A DNA stretch of 60,300 nucleotides from an uncultured Oscillospiraceae bacterium. Its GTDB lineage: Bacteria > Bacillota > Clostridia > Oscillospirales > Oscillospiraceae. Every line of letters begins with the position of its first letter. Positions within the stretch are counted from its first letter, which is position 1. The stretch lies in NCBI GenBank assembly GCA_947624895.1, contig CANQMK010000002.1, forward strand, positions 1 to 60,300. The letters run 5' to 3'. The position numbers and the translations under genes were made by a program. The notes beneath the pieces are model-generated. The model ran no database searches. It saw only the letters and a program-made list of their open reading frames with translations, and was not told the DNA's origin. Below, one piece after another: positions 42,146 through 49,984 of this stretch.

Positions 42146-42913
42146 TTGACGACGGGAAAAACGATCTGGACGCGCCTGGCCGCCCTGACCTTGGCGCTGA
42201 CCCTGTCCGCCTGCGCCGCCTCCGCCCCCTCTGGGGAGACGGCGAGCGTCGGGGAGACGGCCCGCTCCACCGGAGCGGACGACGCCTCCGGCTTCGTCTC
42301 CCTGGCCCAGGCGGTGCCCGACGCGATCCTGGAGATCCGCTACTACTCCACCTACAACTTCGTGGGGGACAGGATCCACGGCTACGAACAGCCCTGCGCC
42401 CTGATGACTCGGGAGGCCGCCACCGCCCTGGCCGCGGCATCCCAGGATGCGGTGGAGCGGGGCTACCGGCTGAAGATCTACGACGCCTACCGCCCCTGCG
42501 AGGCGGTGGACCACTTTGTGGCCTGGGCCGAGGACATGGAGGACACCCGCATGAAGCCCTACTTCTACCCGGAGCTGGACAAGTCGGTGCTCTTTGACCA
42601 GGGCTACATCGCCCAGCGCTCCGGCCACAGCCGGGGCAGCACCGTGGACCTCACCCTGTTCGACATGGCCACCGGGAAGGAGGCGGACATGGGCGGCACC
42701 TTTGACTACTTTGGCGAGCTGTCCCACCCGGACTACACCCAGGGCCTCACCGACCAGCAGCTCCAGAACCGGAATACCCTGCGGGACATCATGGTGGAAA
42801 ACGGCTTCCAGCCTCTGGACACAGAGTGGTGGCACTTCACCCTGGCCGACGAACCCTACCCGGACACCTACTTCACCTTCCCCGTCACCGAGGCGTCCCT
42901 CTCCGCGTCGTGA
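42146..42913 (+). CDS. VanX-type D-Ala-D-Ala dipeptidase lipoprotein
   Basis: The 255-residue protein is a VanX/DdpX-family zinc dipeptidase: YDAYRP arginine motif, SGHSRGSTVDLTLFD at about 157 (metal-binding His and Asp) and TEWWHF at about 226 (catalytic Glu and third metal His). It cleaves D-alanyl-D-alanine or related cell-wall dipeptides. It begins at TTG after GAAAGAAGGAC and has a lipoprotein signal with LSAC (Cys23), so it acts outside the membrane, unlike cytoplasmic VanX of resistance operons. No vanA/vanH neighbours are present, so nutrient scavenging or wall turnover is more likely than glycopeptide resistance. Confidence 0.88.
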   Translation: MTTGKTIWTRLAALTLALTLSACAASAPSGETASVGETARSTGADDASGFVSLAQAVPDAILEIRYYSTYNFVGDRIHGYEQPCALMTREAATALAAASQDAVERGYRLKIYDAYRPCEAVDHFVAWAEDMEDTRMKPYFYPELDKSVLFDQGYIAQRSGHSRGSTVDLTLFDMATGKEADMGGTFDYFGELSHPDYTQGLTDQQLQNRNTLRDIMVENGFQPLDTEWWHFTLADEPYPDTYFTFPVTEASLSAS

Positions 42914-42940
42914 GCGCGGCCGGGACAGAGCGGTACATAG

Positions 42941-42980
42941 AAAAACACATCCGCCGGCATGACCGGCGGATGTGTTTTTT
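42941..42980. terminator. Bidirectional Rho-independent terminator
   Basis: The hairpin ACACATCCGCCGG/CCGGCGGATGTGT with a CATGA loop has A5 and T6 flanks. It serves the VanX-type operon and the converging aquaporin gene. Confidence 0.9.
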
Positions 42981-42999
42981 GCCTGTTGTTGACTGCGGC

Positions 43000-43692
43000 T
43001 TACTTGCCCTTCCGCAGGGCGCTGTACACCACCGCGGCCAGCGCGCCGCCCACCAGGGGGCCGACGATAAAGACCCAGAGCTGGGCCAGGGGCGTCCCGT
43101 TCCCGGTGAGGGCGGCCACCACCGCGGGGCCAAAGCTGCGGGCGGGGTTGACGGAGGTCCCGGTGAGGCCGATGCCCAGGATGTGGACCAGGGTGAGGGT
43201 GAGGCCGATGACCAGGCCGCCGAAGGAGCCGTGCTTGGCCTTGCTGTCCGTCACGCCCAGGATGGTCAGGACGAAGATGAAGGTCAGGATCACCTCCACC
43301 AGGAGCCCCGCCAGGGCGCTGCCGTTCACTCCGGCCAGGCCGTTGGAGCCAAAGCCGCCGGTCATGTCGGTCACCTGGCCCAGGCCGAAGACCGCCGCCA
43401 GCAGGCCCGCGCCCGCCAGCGCGCCCACGCACTGGGCGATCACATAGCCCACGAAGTCCTGGACGCTCATGCCCCCGGACATCAGGACCCCCAGGCTGAC
43501 AGCGGGGTTGATGTGGCAGCCGGAGATGTTGCCCACGCAGTAGGCCATCCCCACGATGACCAGGCCAAAGGCCAGGGCGGTCAGCAGATAGCCGCTGCCC
43601 GCCGCCGCGTCACAGCCCACCAGCATGGCGGTGCCGCACCCCAGGAAGACCAGGACCGCGGTCCCGATCAACTCAGCCAGATACTTTTTCAT
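43000..43692 (-). CDS. aqpZ: Aquaporin Z-like water channel
   Basis: The 230-residue protein has six membrane segments and both NPA loops (SGCHINPAVSLG and TGTSVNPARSFGPA). The VHILGIGLTGTSVNPARS stretch keeps the His, Thr and Arg expected for a water-selective filter, favouring aquaporin over glycerol facilitator. Start ATG with GGAGGAGTC upstream and a promoter at 43806-43834. It is a stand-alone gene between two terminators or promoter regions. Confidence 0.92.
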   Translation of the reverse strand: MKKYLAELIGTAVLVFLGCGTAMLVGCDAAAGSGYLLTALAFGLVIVGMAYCVGNISGCHINPAVSLGVLMSGGMSVQDFVGYVIAQCVGALAGAGLLAAVFGLGQVTDMTGGFGSNGLAGVNGSALAGLLVEVILTFIFVLTILGVTDSKAKHGSFGGLVIGLTLTLVHILGIGLTGTSVNPARSFGPAVVAALTGNGTPLAQLWVFIVGPLVGGALAAVVYSALRKGK

Positions 43693-43805
43693 CGTTGACT
43701 CCTCCTATCTTTCCTCATGTGTGAAATGTGCCGGGCCCGAGGCCCGGCGCGCGCACTCCCAACGAGCTCCGCGCGCCTGCTGCCGCCCCGCCCGAAGATA
43801 CCCCT

Positions 43806-43834
43806 ATTTTACCATCCTTTTCCACAAAATACAA
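43806..43834 (-). promoter_or_regulatory. Aquaporin promoter
   Basis: On the minus strand TTGTAT (43829-43834) and TAAAAT (43806-43811) are 17 bp apart. RNA would start near 43800, giving a leader of about 110 nt. Confidence 0.6.
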
Positions 43835-43924
43835 TCCCCTTTGCCCGAGACCGGCGCTTCCGGCGTCCGCGCGCGAACCGCCAGCGCGCCCGCCCCGGTA
43901 CATCAGGAAAAAGGATGGCACATC

Positions 43925-44070
43925 ATACCACACCGCTGACGCGGATATGGTATCATAGCCGCAGAGCGGCTATGATACAGATCATGCTGTATATACCACA
44001 ACGCCGCTGACGCGGCTATTATACAGATCATACTGCATATACCACAACGCCGCTATGCGGCTGTGGTATA
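43925..44070. repeat. Array of four related palindromes
   Basis: Four inverted repeats share an ATACCACA...CCGC / GCGG...GTAT plan: 43925-43953, 43951-43977 (perfect 12-bp TATCATAGCCGC/GCGGCTATGATA with AGA loop), 43992-44023 and 44038-44070. The linkers between units also repeat (CAGATCATGCTGTATATACC and CAGATCATACTGCATATACC). This fills most of the 449-bp gap between aquaporin and the next regulator gene. It could be an operator array, a REP-like element or stacked hairpins in an mRNA leader. Confidence 0.85.
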
Positions 44071-44140
44071 ATAAAAAAGAAGGTTTTCAGGTACATTTTA
44101 ACTTCTGGGGCTATACTGCTCCAGGAAAGGGGTGGGACAG

Positions 44141-44818
44141 ATGCGTATTTTGATCGCCGAGGACGAGGTGCCCATCGCCAAGGCCCTCAAGGCCCTGCTG
44201 GAGCGGAACAGGTACACGGTGGACATGGTCCACAACGGCAACGACGCCCTGGACTACATCACCGAAGTCAACTACGACGCTCTGGTGCTGGACATCATGA
44301 TGCCCGGGCTGGACGGGCTGGAGGTCCTCCGCCGGGCCCGGGCCCAGGGGGTCACCGCTCCCGCCCTCTTCCTCACCGCCCGGAGCGAGGTGGAGGACCG
44401 AGTGACGGGGCTGGACGCCGGAGCGGACGACTATCTGCCCAAGCCCTTTGCCACCGCGGAGTTCCTGGCCCGCGTCCGGGCCCTGACCCGCCGCCGGGGG
44501 GAGTACGCCCCCGACCTGCTCACCCTGGGCGACCTCACCCTGGACACCACGGAGTACACCCTGCGGGTGGGAGATGCCCAGGAGCGGCTGAGCAACAAGG
44601 AATACCAGTTGATGGAGCTGCTGATACGCAACCCCAGGCAGGTCTTCTCCTCGGAGCGGCTGATGGAGAAGGTCTGGGGCCTGGACGCCGAGGCGGATCT
44701 GGACGTGGTCTGGACGTACATTGGCTTTCTGCGGAAAAAGCTCAAGGCTCTGGGCGCCCGGGTGGAGCTGCGGACCATCCGCGGGCTGGGGTACACGTTG
44801 GAGGAGAGCGTATGCTGA
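44141..44818 (+). CDS. OmpR-family response regulator
   Basis: The 225-residue regulator has an intact receiver (ILIAEDE; ALVLDIMMPGLDGLEVL; DDYLPKPF) and an OmpR/PhoB winged-helix domain (LSNKEYQLMELLIRNPRQVF, YIGFLRKKL, TIRGLGYTLE). The ATG nine bases after AAAGGGGTGGG is used. It is coupled to its kinase by overlap and lies upstream of a MacAB-like exporter that it may regulate through the direct repeats near 46233. Confidence 0.93.
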   Translation: MRILIAEDEVPIAKALKALLERNRYTVDMVHNGNDALDYITEVNYDALVLDIMMPGLDGLEVLRRARAQGVTAPALFLTARSEVEDRVTGLDAGADDYLPKPFATAEFLARVRALTRRRGEYAPDLLTLGDLTLDTTEYTLRVGDAQERLSNKEYQLMELLIRNPRQVFSSERLMEKVWGLDAEADLDVVWTYIGFLRKKLKALGARVELRTIRGLGYTLEESVC

Positions 44819-46113
44819 AGAAGATGCGCTGGCGGTTCATCGCCTCCGCCATGGCCGCCATCCTGGCGGTGGTGCTGGTGCTGGTGGGGGGGATGAACCT
44901 CTGGAACAGCCACCTCACCACCCAACGGCAGGACGAGATCCTGTCCCGGCTGATGGAGCGGGAGTTGGCTGACGACGGCGAGACCGCCGCCCGCTGGCCG
45001 GAGTCCTTCGCTCCCGAGCGGGCGGAGGGAGACGAGCCGTCGCCCCGCGGGCCGGAAAAACCAGAACGGGGCGGGGAGCTCGCCCTGCCCGGACTCTTTG
45101 GGGGCCACTCCCCGGAGTTCCAGTACACCCTGCGCTACTTCGTCGTCCGCTGTGACGACACCGGCGCCGTCACCGGGACAGATCGGGAGTTCATCGCCTC
45201 GGTCACCACGGAGGAGGCCGCCCAGTGGGCGGGGAAGGTGGCGGAGCGGGGGAGGACCTCCGGCTACCTGAACGGCTACCGCTACCTGAAGCGCGCCACC
45301 GAGGACGGCTGGATCATCCTCTTTTTGAACTCCGAGCGGGAGATCCAGGCCACCCGCACCCTGTTGCTGGTCTCCCTGCTGGTGGCCCTGATCGGCCTGC
45401 TGGTGGTCTTTGGCCTGGTGGTGGTCCTCTCCCGGCGGGCCATCGCTCCCTATGTGCGTAACATCGAGACGCAAAAGCGGTTCATCACCGACGCCGGCCA
45501 TGAGCTGAAGACCCCCCTGACCGCCATCTCCGCCTGCGCCGACGTCCTGGCTATGGACGCCCCGGACAGCGAGTGGGTGGCCTCCATCCAGACCGAGTGC
45601 GCCCGGATGAGCAAGCTGGTGTCCGACTTGGTCACCCTGTCCCGGTTGGACGAGGAGCGGCCCTTCCCCGAACGGGCCGACTTCTCGCTGTCCGAGGCGG
45701 TCTGGGAGATCGCCGAGCCGACCCAGACCCTGGCCAAGGCCAGACAGAGGAGCTACGAGCAAACCATCCAGGACGGGATCGTCCTCCACGGGGACAAGGG
45801 GGCCATCCAGCAAATGGTGTCCATTCTGCTGGACAACGCCATGAAATACTCCGCCGAGCGGGGGCGGATCCGTCTGAGCCTGAGCCGGGTCAAGGGCAGA
45901 GCCCAAATTCAGGTATTCAACACCTGTGACCTCTCCGGTGTGGAGATCGACCGGCTTTTCGACCGCTTTTACCGCCCGGACGCCTCCCGCTCCTCCCACA
46001 CCGGCGGGACCGGCATCGGTCTGTCCATCGCCCGCTCCATCGCCCAGGCCCACGGGGGCAGTCTCACCGCCCAGGCCGGGGATGGGGGCATCACCTTCAC
46101 GGCGCGGTTCTGA
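44812..46113 (+). CDS. Sensor histidine kinase of the OmpR-type pair
   Basis: The 433-residue kinase has membrane segments at about 9-29 and 183-206 flanking an extracytoplasmic region of 150 residues, a HisKA motif (TDAGHELKTPLTAIS, His near 230), N box (LLDNAMKYSAERG) and the ATP lid glycines (TGGTGIGLSIARSIAQAHGG). It starts within the regulator's last codons. A terminator follows at 46146. Confidence 0.93.
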   Translation: MLKKMRWRFIASAMAAILAVVLVLVGGMNLWNSHLTTQRQDEILSRLMERELADDGETAARWPESFAPERAEGDEPSPRGPEKPERGGELALPGLFGGHSPEFQYTLRYFVVRCDDTGAVTGTDREFIASVTTEEAAQWAGKVAERGRTSGYLNGYRYLKRATEDGWIILFLNSEREIQATRTLLLVSLLVALIGLLVVFGLVVVLSRRAIAPYVRNIETQKRFITDAGHELKTPLTAISACADVLAMDAPDSEWVASIQTECARMSKLVSDLVTLSRLDEERPFPERADFSLSEAVWEIAEPTQTLAKARQRSYEQTIQDGIVLHGDKGAIQQMVSILLDNAMKYSAERGRIRLSLSRVKGRAQIQVFNTCDLSGVEIDRLFDRFYRPDASRSSHTGGTGIGLSIARSIAQAHGGSLTAQAGDGGITFTARF

Positions 46114-46145
46114 CCACCGGGAACACCCGGCTGGCCGCAAGCGGG

Positions 46146-46181
46146 AAAAAGCGCCCACAGCTCAGGCTGTGGGCGCTTTTT
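46146..46181 (+). terminator. Rho-independent terminator
   Basis: The hairpin GCGCCCACAG/CTGTGGGCGC with a CTCAGG loop is followed by TTTTT, 33 bp after the kinase stop. Confidence 0.9.
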
Positions 46182-46232
46182 CGACGGCGGTCCCCACGTC
46201 TCCTGACACCAGCGCCAGGGGCGGGCGGGTGG

Positions 46233-46262
46233 TTTCACAGTTTGTTTACACTTCTTTTCAGG
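46233..46262 (+). promoter_or_regulatory. Candidate OmpR-type direct-repeat box
   Basis: TTTCACA (46233), TTTACA (46245) and TTTCAGG (46256) are spaced 12 and 11 bp apart, like the repeats bound by PhoP/OmpR-family regulators. TATGCT at 46283-46288 could be the -10 element. The site lies between the two-component pair and the exporter genes. Confidence 0.45.
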
Positions 46263-46318
46263 TTGATTTTGGGTTGAACTGATATGCTGGCTCCAACGAT
46301 GAAAAGGGGGTCGGTTCC

Positions 46319-48040
46319 ATGTCTCAAACCTCTGCGCCGGTGAAGGAGAGACGGAAATTTCCGGTCAAGAAGCTGATCAAATGGGTCGCGCTCCTGGCCG
46401 TGCTGGGCGCAGCCGGATTTCTGGTCCTGCGGCACTTCACAGCCAGAGAGGGCGACCGATCCACCCGAAGCGACGTGGCCCGGATCACCGCGCAGGTGGA
46501 GCGGCGCACCATCACAAGCTCCCTGAGCGGCAGCGGCACGCTCCAGCCGGCCGCCTCCTATACGGTCACCACTCTGGTCCAGGGGGACATCCTCTCCGAC
46601 ACCTTCCAGGAGGGGGACCTGGTGGAGGAGGGGCAGGTCCTCTACCGCATCGACAGCTCGGACGCCGCCAACAACATCGAAAAGGCCCAGCTCTCCCTGT
46701 CCCAGGCCCAGAGGAGCTATAACAACACCCTGAAGGATCAGTACATCACCTCCGACGCCTCCGGGCAGGTCTACTCCCTGGAGGTGGAGGAGGGGGATAA
46801 GGTCAACAATGGCCAGACCATCGCTCTGCTCCGGGACAGCTCGGTGATGACCCTGGAGCTCCCCTTCCCCGCCGACGACGCCAAGAGCTTTTCTGTGGGG
46901 CAGACCGCCCAGGTCACGCTGGACGGCTCCTTTGAGGTGCTGACCGGGACGGTGACGGCGGTGGCCGCCACCGACACGGTGGCGGCGGGCAACTCCATCC
47001 AGCGCGCCGTCACCATCGAGGTAGAGAACCCCGGCGGGCTCTCCACCGGCCAGGCCGCCGCCGCGGAGGTCAACGGCGTGGGCTGCGCGGCGAGCGGCGT
47101 GTTTTCCTACCGCACCCAGTCCACCATCACCGCCTCCGCCTCCGGGACGATCACTCAGCTGAATATCCGGGAGGGGGACTGGGTGACCGCCGGCCAGACC
47201 GTCGCCGTTTTGGGGGGCGACGACCTGAACAACTCCATCCAGAACGCCCAGGACTCCCTGCGAAACGCGGAGCTGTCCATGGAGAACACGCAGGAACAGC
47301 TGGAGAACTACACCATCACCGCCCCGGTCAGCGGCACGGTGGTGGACAAGAATAAAAAGGCGGGAGAGACCATCTCCAACGCCAGCGCGGATCAGACCCT
47401 CTGCACCATCTATGACCTGTCCTATCTGGAGATGACCCTGGCCATCGACGAGCTGGACATCAGCAAGGTAGCGGTGGGTCAGAAGGTCAGCATCACCTCC
47501 GACTCGGTGGAGGGAAAGAGCTACACCGGCGTGGTCACCAAGGTCTCGGTGGTGGGCAGTACCTCCATGGGGATCACCTCCTATCCCGCCACCATCCGCA
47601 TCGACGAGACCGATGGCCTGCTCCCGGGGATGAATGTGGACGCGGAGATCGTGCTCAGCGAAGTGGAGGACGCGCTGACCATCCCCTCCGCCGCCCTGGA
47701 GCGGGGGAACCGCGTGCTGATCTCCGATACCTCCCCCAGCGCGGTCAACGCCCTGGCCGACCAGGAGGCTCCGGAGGGCTACGTCTATGTCCAGGTGGAG
47801 ACCGGCGCCAGCGACGACAGCTATATTGAGATCACCTCCGGCCTCCAGGAGGGGGACAGCGTGGCCTACACCCCCGCCACGGGGGAGAGCGACGAGATGC
47901 CCTTTGGAATGCCCGGCGCCATGGGCGGGATGAATATGCCCGGCGGCGGAGGCGGCGGATTTCCCGGCGGAGACCGCGGCGGCGCTGGGGGCGGCTTTGG
48001 CGGCGCGCCCAGCCGGGGCGGGAACTTCGGGGGGCGCTGA
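46319..48040 (+). CDS. HlyD/MacA-like efflux adaptor
   Basis: The 573-residue protein has one N-terminal membrane segment (about 20-40), paired lipoyl-like halves (SDASGQVYSLEVEEGDKVN; ASASGTITQLNIREGDWVT), helical hairpins between them, a beta-barrel region (VAVGQKVSITSDSVEGKSY) and a Gly/Met-rich tail (PFGMPGAMGGMNMPGGGG). Adaptors of this type work with MacB-like ABC exporters, and Gram-positive bacteria use them without an outer-membrane channel. An AAAAGGGGG ribosome site precedes the ATG; the ATPase gene starts 2 bp after the stop. Confidence 0.92.
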   Translation: MSQTSAPVKERRKFPVKKLIKWVALLAVLGAAGFLVLRHFTAREGDRSTRSDVARITAQVERRTITSSLSGSGTLQPAASYTVTTLVQGDILSDTFQEGDLVEEGQVLYRIDSSDAANNIEKAQLSLSQAQRSYNNTLKDQYITSDASGQVYSLEVEEGDKVNNGQTIALLRDSSVMTLELPFPADDAKSFSVGQTAQVTLDGSFEVLTGTVTAVAATDTVAAGNSIQRAVTIEVENPGGLSTGQAAAAEVNGVGCAASGVFSYRTQSTITASASGTITQLNIREGDWVTAGQTVAVLGGDDLNNSIQNAQDSLRNAELSMENTQEQLENYTITAPVSGTVVDKNKKAGETISNASADQTLCTIYDLSYLEMTLAIDELDISKVAVGQKVSITSDSVEGKSYTGVVTKVSVVGSTSMGITSYPATIRIDETDGLLPGMNVDAEIVLSEVEDALTIPSAALERGNRVLISDTSPSAVNALADQEAPEGYVYVQVETGASDDSYIEITSGLQEGDSVAYTPATGESDEMPFGMPGAMGGMNMPGGGGGGFPGGDRGGAGGGFGGAPSRGGNFGGR

Positions 48041-48042
48041 GC

Positions 48043-48780
48043 ATGGAGGCCCTCATCGAATTTCGCCAGGTTTGCAAGTACTACCGCATGGGTGAGGAGA
48101 CGGTGGTGGCCGCCGACCACATCGATATGACCATCCAGCGGGGGGAGTTTGTCGCCATCGTGGGCCAGTCCGGCTCGGGCAAGAGCACCTGCATGAACAT
48201 CATCGGCTGTCTGGACGTTCCCTCAGAGGGAGTCTACTTGCTGGACGGGCAGAATGTAGGCCAGCTCTCGGCCAAAAAGCTGGCCGCCATCCGCAACAAG
48301 ATGCTGGGCTTCATCTTTCAGCAGTATAACCTCCTGCCCAAGCAGAGCATTTTGGAAAATGTGGAGGTGCCCTTGATGTACGCGGGCGTGCCCCGGGGTG
48401 AACGGCGGCGGCGGGCCATGGAGGCGCTGGAGCAGGTGGGCCTGGCCGACAAGTACCGCCACAGGCCCAGCCAGCTCTCCGGCGGCCAGCAGCAGCGGGC
48501 GTCCATCGCCAGGGCACTGGCCGGACGGCCCGCCATCATCCTGGCCGACGAGCCCACCGGCGCCCTGGACAGCCACACCGGCCGGGAGGTGCTGTCCATG
48601 CTCCAGAACGTCCACCGCCAAGGCAACACCGTCGTCCTGATCACCCACGACAACTCCATCGCCTGCGAGGCCCAGCGCATCATCCGCCTGGAGGACGGTC
48701 GGGTGGTCTATGACGGGGACCCCCACGCGCCCCAGGCCGTGGTGCGCCATCGTCCCGGCGGAGAGGAGGCGGCCCAGTGA
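48043..48780 (+). CDS. MacB/LolD-type ABC transporter ATPase
   Basis: The 245-residue ATPase has Walker A (VGQSGSGKST), Q-loop region (GFIFQQYNLLPKQS), signature (LSGGQQQR), Walker B (PAIILADEPTGALD) and the H-loop (ITHDN). It powers the FtsX-like permease encoded next, with a four-base overlap. Confidence 0.95.
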   Translation: MEALIEFRQVCKYYRMGEETVVAADHIDMTIQRGEFVAIVGQSGSGKSTCMNIIGCLDVPSEGVYLLDGQNVGQLSAKKLAAIRNKMLGFIFQQYNLLPKQSILENVEVPLMYAGVPRGERRRRAMEALEQVGLADKYRHRPSQLSGGQQQRASIARALAGRPAIILADEPTGALDSHTGREVLSMLQNVHRQGNTVVLITHDNSIACEAQRIIRLEDGRVVYDGDPHAPQAVVRHRPGGEEAAQ

Positions 48781-49970
48781 GCATTCTGGAGACCTTCGGC
48801 CTGGCCCTGCAAAATATCTGGGCGAGCAAGGTCCGCACCCTGTTGACCATGCTGGGCATTATCATCGGCGTCACCGCCGTGATCGTCATCGTGGGGCTGG
48901 GAAACGGGATGCAGAACTATATGCGCGACTCCTTCGCCTCTCTGGGCACCAATCAGCTCACCGTGATGATCTCCGGCCGGGGCTCCTCCCGGAGCATCTC
49001 GGTGGACGAGATGTACCAGCTGGTGGAAGATCACGCCTCCCTGCTGGAGGGGCTCTCCCCCACCGTATCCGTGATGGGGCAGATCAAGGTGGACACCGAG
49101 ACTCTGTCCTCCTCCGTCACCGGCGTGGGGGAGGACTATCTGGATATGAAGGGCCTCACCCTGGCCCAGGGCCGGGGGATCCAGTACGCGGACATCTCGG
49201 AGCGGCGCGCCGTGTGCGTGGTGGGGGCCTATGTGGCCCGGGAGTATTTTCAGAATAACGCGGTGGGCCAGATTCTGCGGGTCAACGGCAGGAAAGTGAG
49301 CATCGTCGGAGTCCTGGAACAGCAGGAGGAGGACATGGACGAGGGCGGGAGCGACGACTGCCTCTATCTGCCCTATTCTACCGCCTCCCGCCTCTTCTCC
49401 GGCGGACAGGTGAGCAATTACATGGTGACGGTGGCCGATGAGGACCGCATCAACGACGCCCAGACCGTCCTGGAGGACGCCCTCTACGCCGTCTTTGGCG
49501 ACAGCGACTCCTACACCGTCTCCAACATGGCGGCGGCGCTGGAGACTATGAACTCCATGATCGGCATGGTCATCACGATCCTGGCCCTCATCGCCGGGAT
49601 CTCCCTTCTGGTGGGGGGGATCGGCATCATGAATATCATGCTGGTCTCGGTGAGTGAGCGCACCCGGGAGATCGGCATCCGAAAGGCCCTGGGGGCGCGG
49701 GAGGGGGTCATCCTCCGGCAGTTCGTCATCGAGGCGGCCACCACCTCTGGCCTGGGCGGCCTGTTCGGCATCGCCCTGGGCTACCTGCTCTCCCGGGTGG
49801 CCACCGTGGTGATTACCAACCTCACCGAGACGGCTATCACCGTCTCTCCCTCCCTGGCGGCGGTGGCCATGGCCTCCGGCATCTCCATCGCCATCGGCGT
49901 GCTGTTTGGTTTTCTCCCCGCCCGCAAGGCGGCCCGGCTCAATCCTATCGACGCCCTGAGATACGATTAA
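48777..49970 (+). CDS. MacB-type ABC permease (FtsX fold)
   Basis: The 397-residue permease starts at GTG in the ATPase stop region. It has an N-terminal membrane segment (TLLTMLGIIIGVTAVIVIVG), a large extracytoplasmic MacB-PCD domain and three C-terminal segments with the family signature RTREIGIRKALGAREGVILRQF. With the adaptor and ATPase it forms a MacAB-like exporter, probably for a peptide or lipid-like substrate. Confidence 0.95.
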   Translation: MSILETFGLALQNIWASKVRTLLTMLGIIIGVTAVIVIVGLGNGMQNYMRDSFASLGTNQLTVMISGRGSSRSISVDEMYQLVEDHASLLEGLSPTVSVMGQIKVDTETLSSSVTGVGEDYLDMKGLTLAQGRGIQYADISERRAVCVVGAYVAREYFQNNAVGQILRVNGRKVSIVGVLEQQEEDMDEGGSDDCLYLPYSTASRLFSGGQVSNYMVTVADEDRINDAQTVLEDALYAVFGDSDSYTVSNMAAALETMNSMIGMVITILALIAGISLLVGGIGIMNIMLVSVSERTREIGIRKALGAREGVILRQFVIEAATTSGLGGLFGIALGYLLSRVATVVITNLTETAITVSPSLAAVAMASGISIAIGVLFGFLPARKAARLNPIDALRYD

Positions 49971-49984
49971 AGGAGTGTTGCCCT

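Noticed and set aside
42146..42913. Glycopeptide-resistance (van) operon
   Set aside because: Only a VanX-type dipeptidase is present, as a secreted lipoprotein; no D-Ala-D-Lac ligase or dehydrogenase genes occur nearby.
43925..44070. Palindrome array as CRISPR or tRNA genes
   Set aside because: Units are imperfect and overlap, spacing is uneven, no cas genes are nearby, and no cloverleaf or anticodon arm can be drawn.
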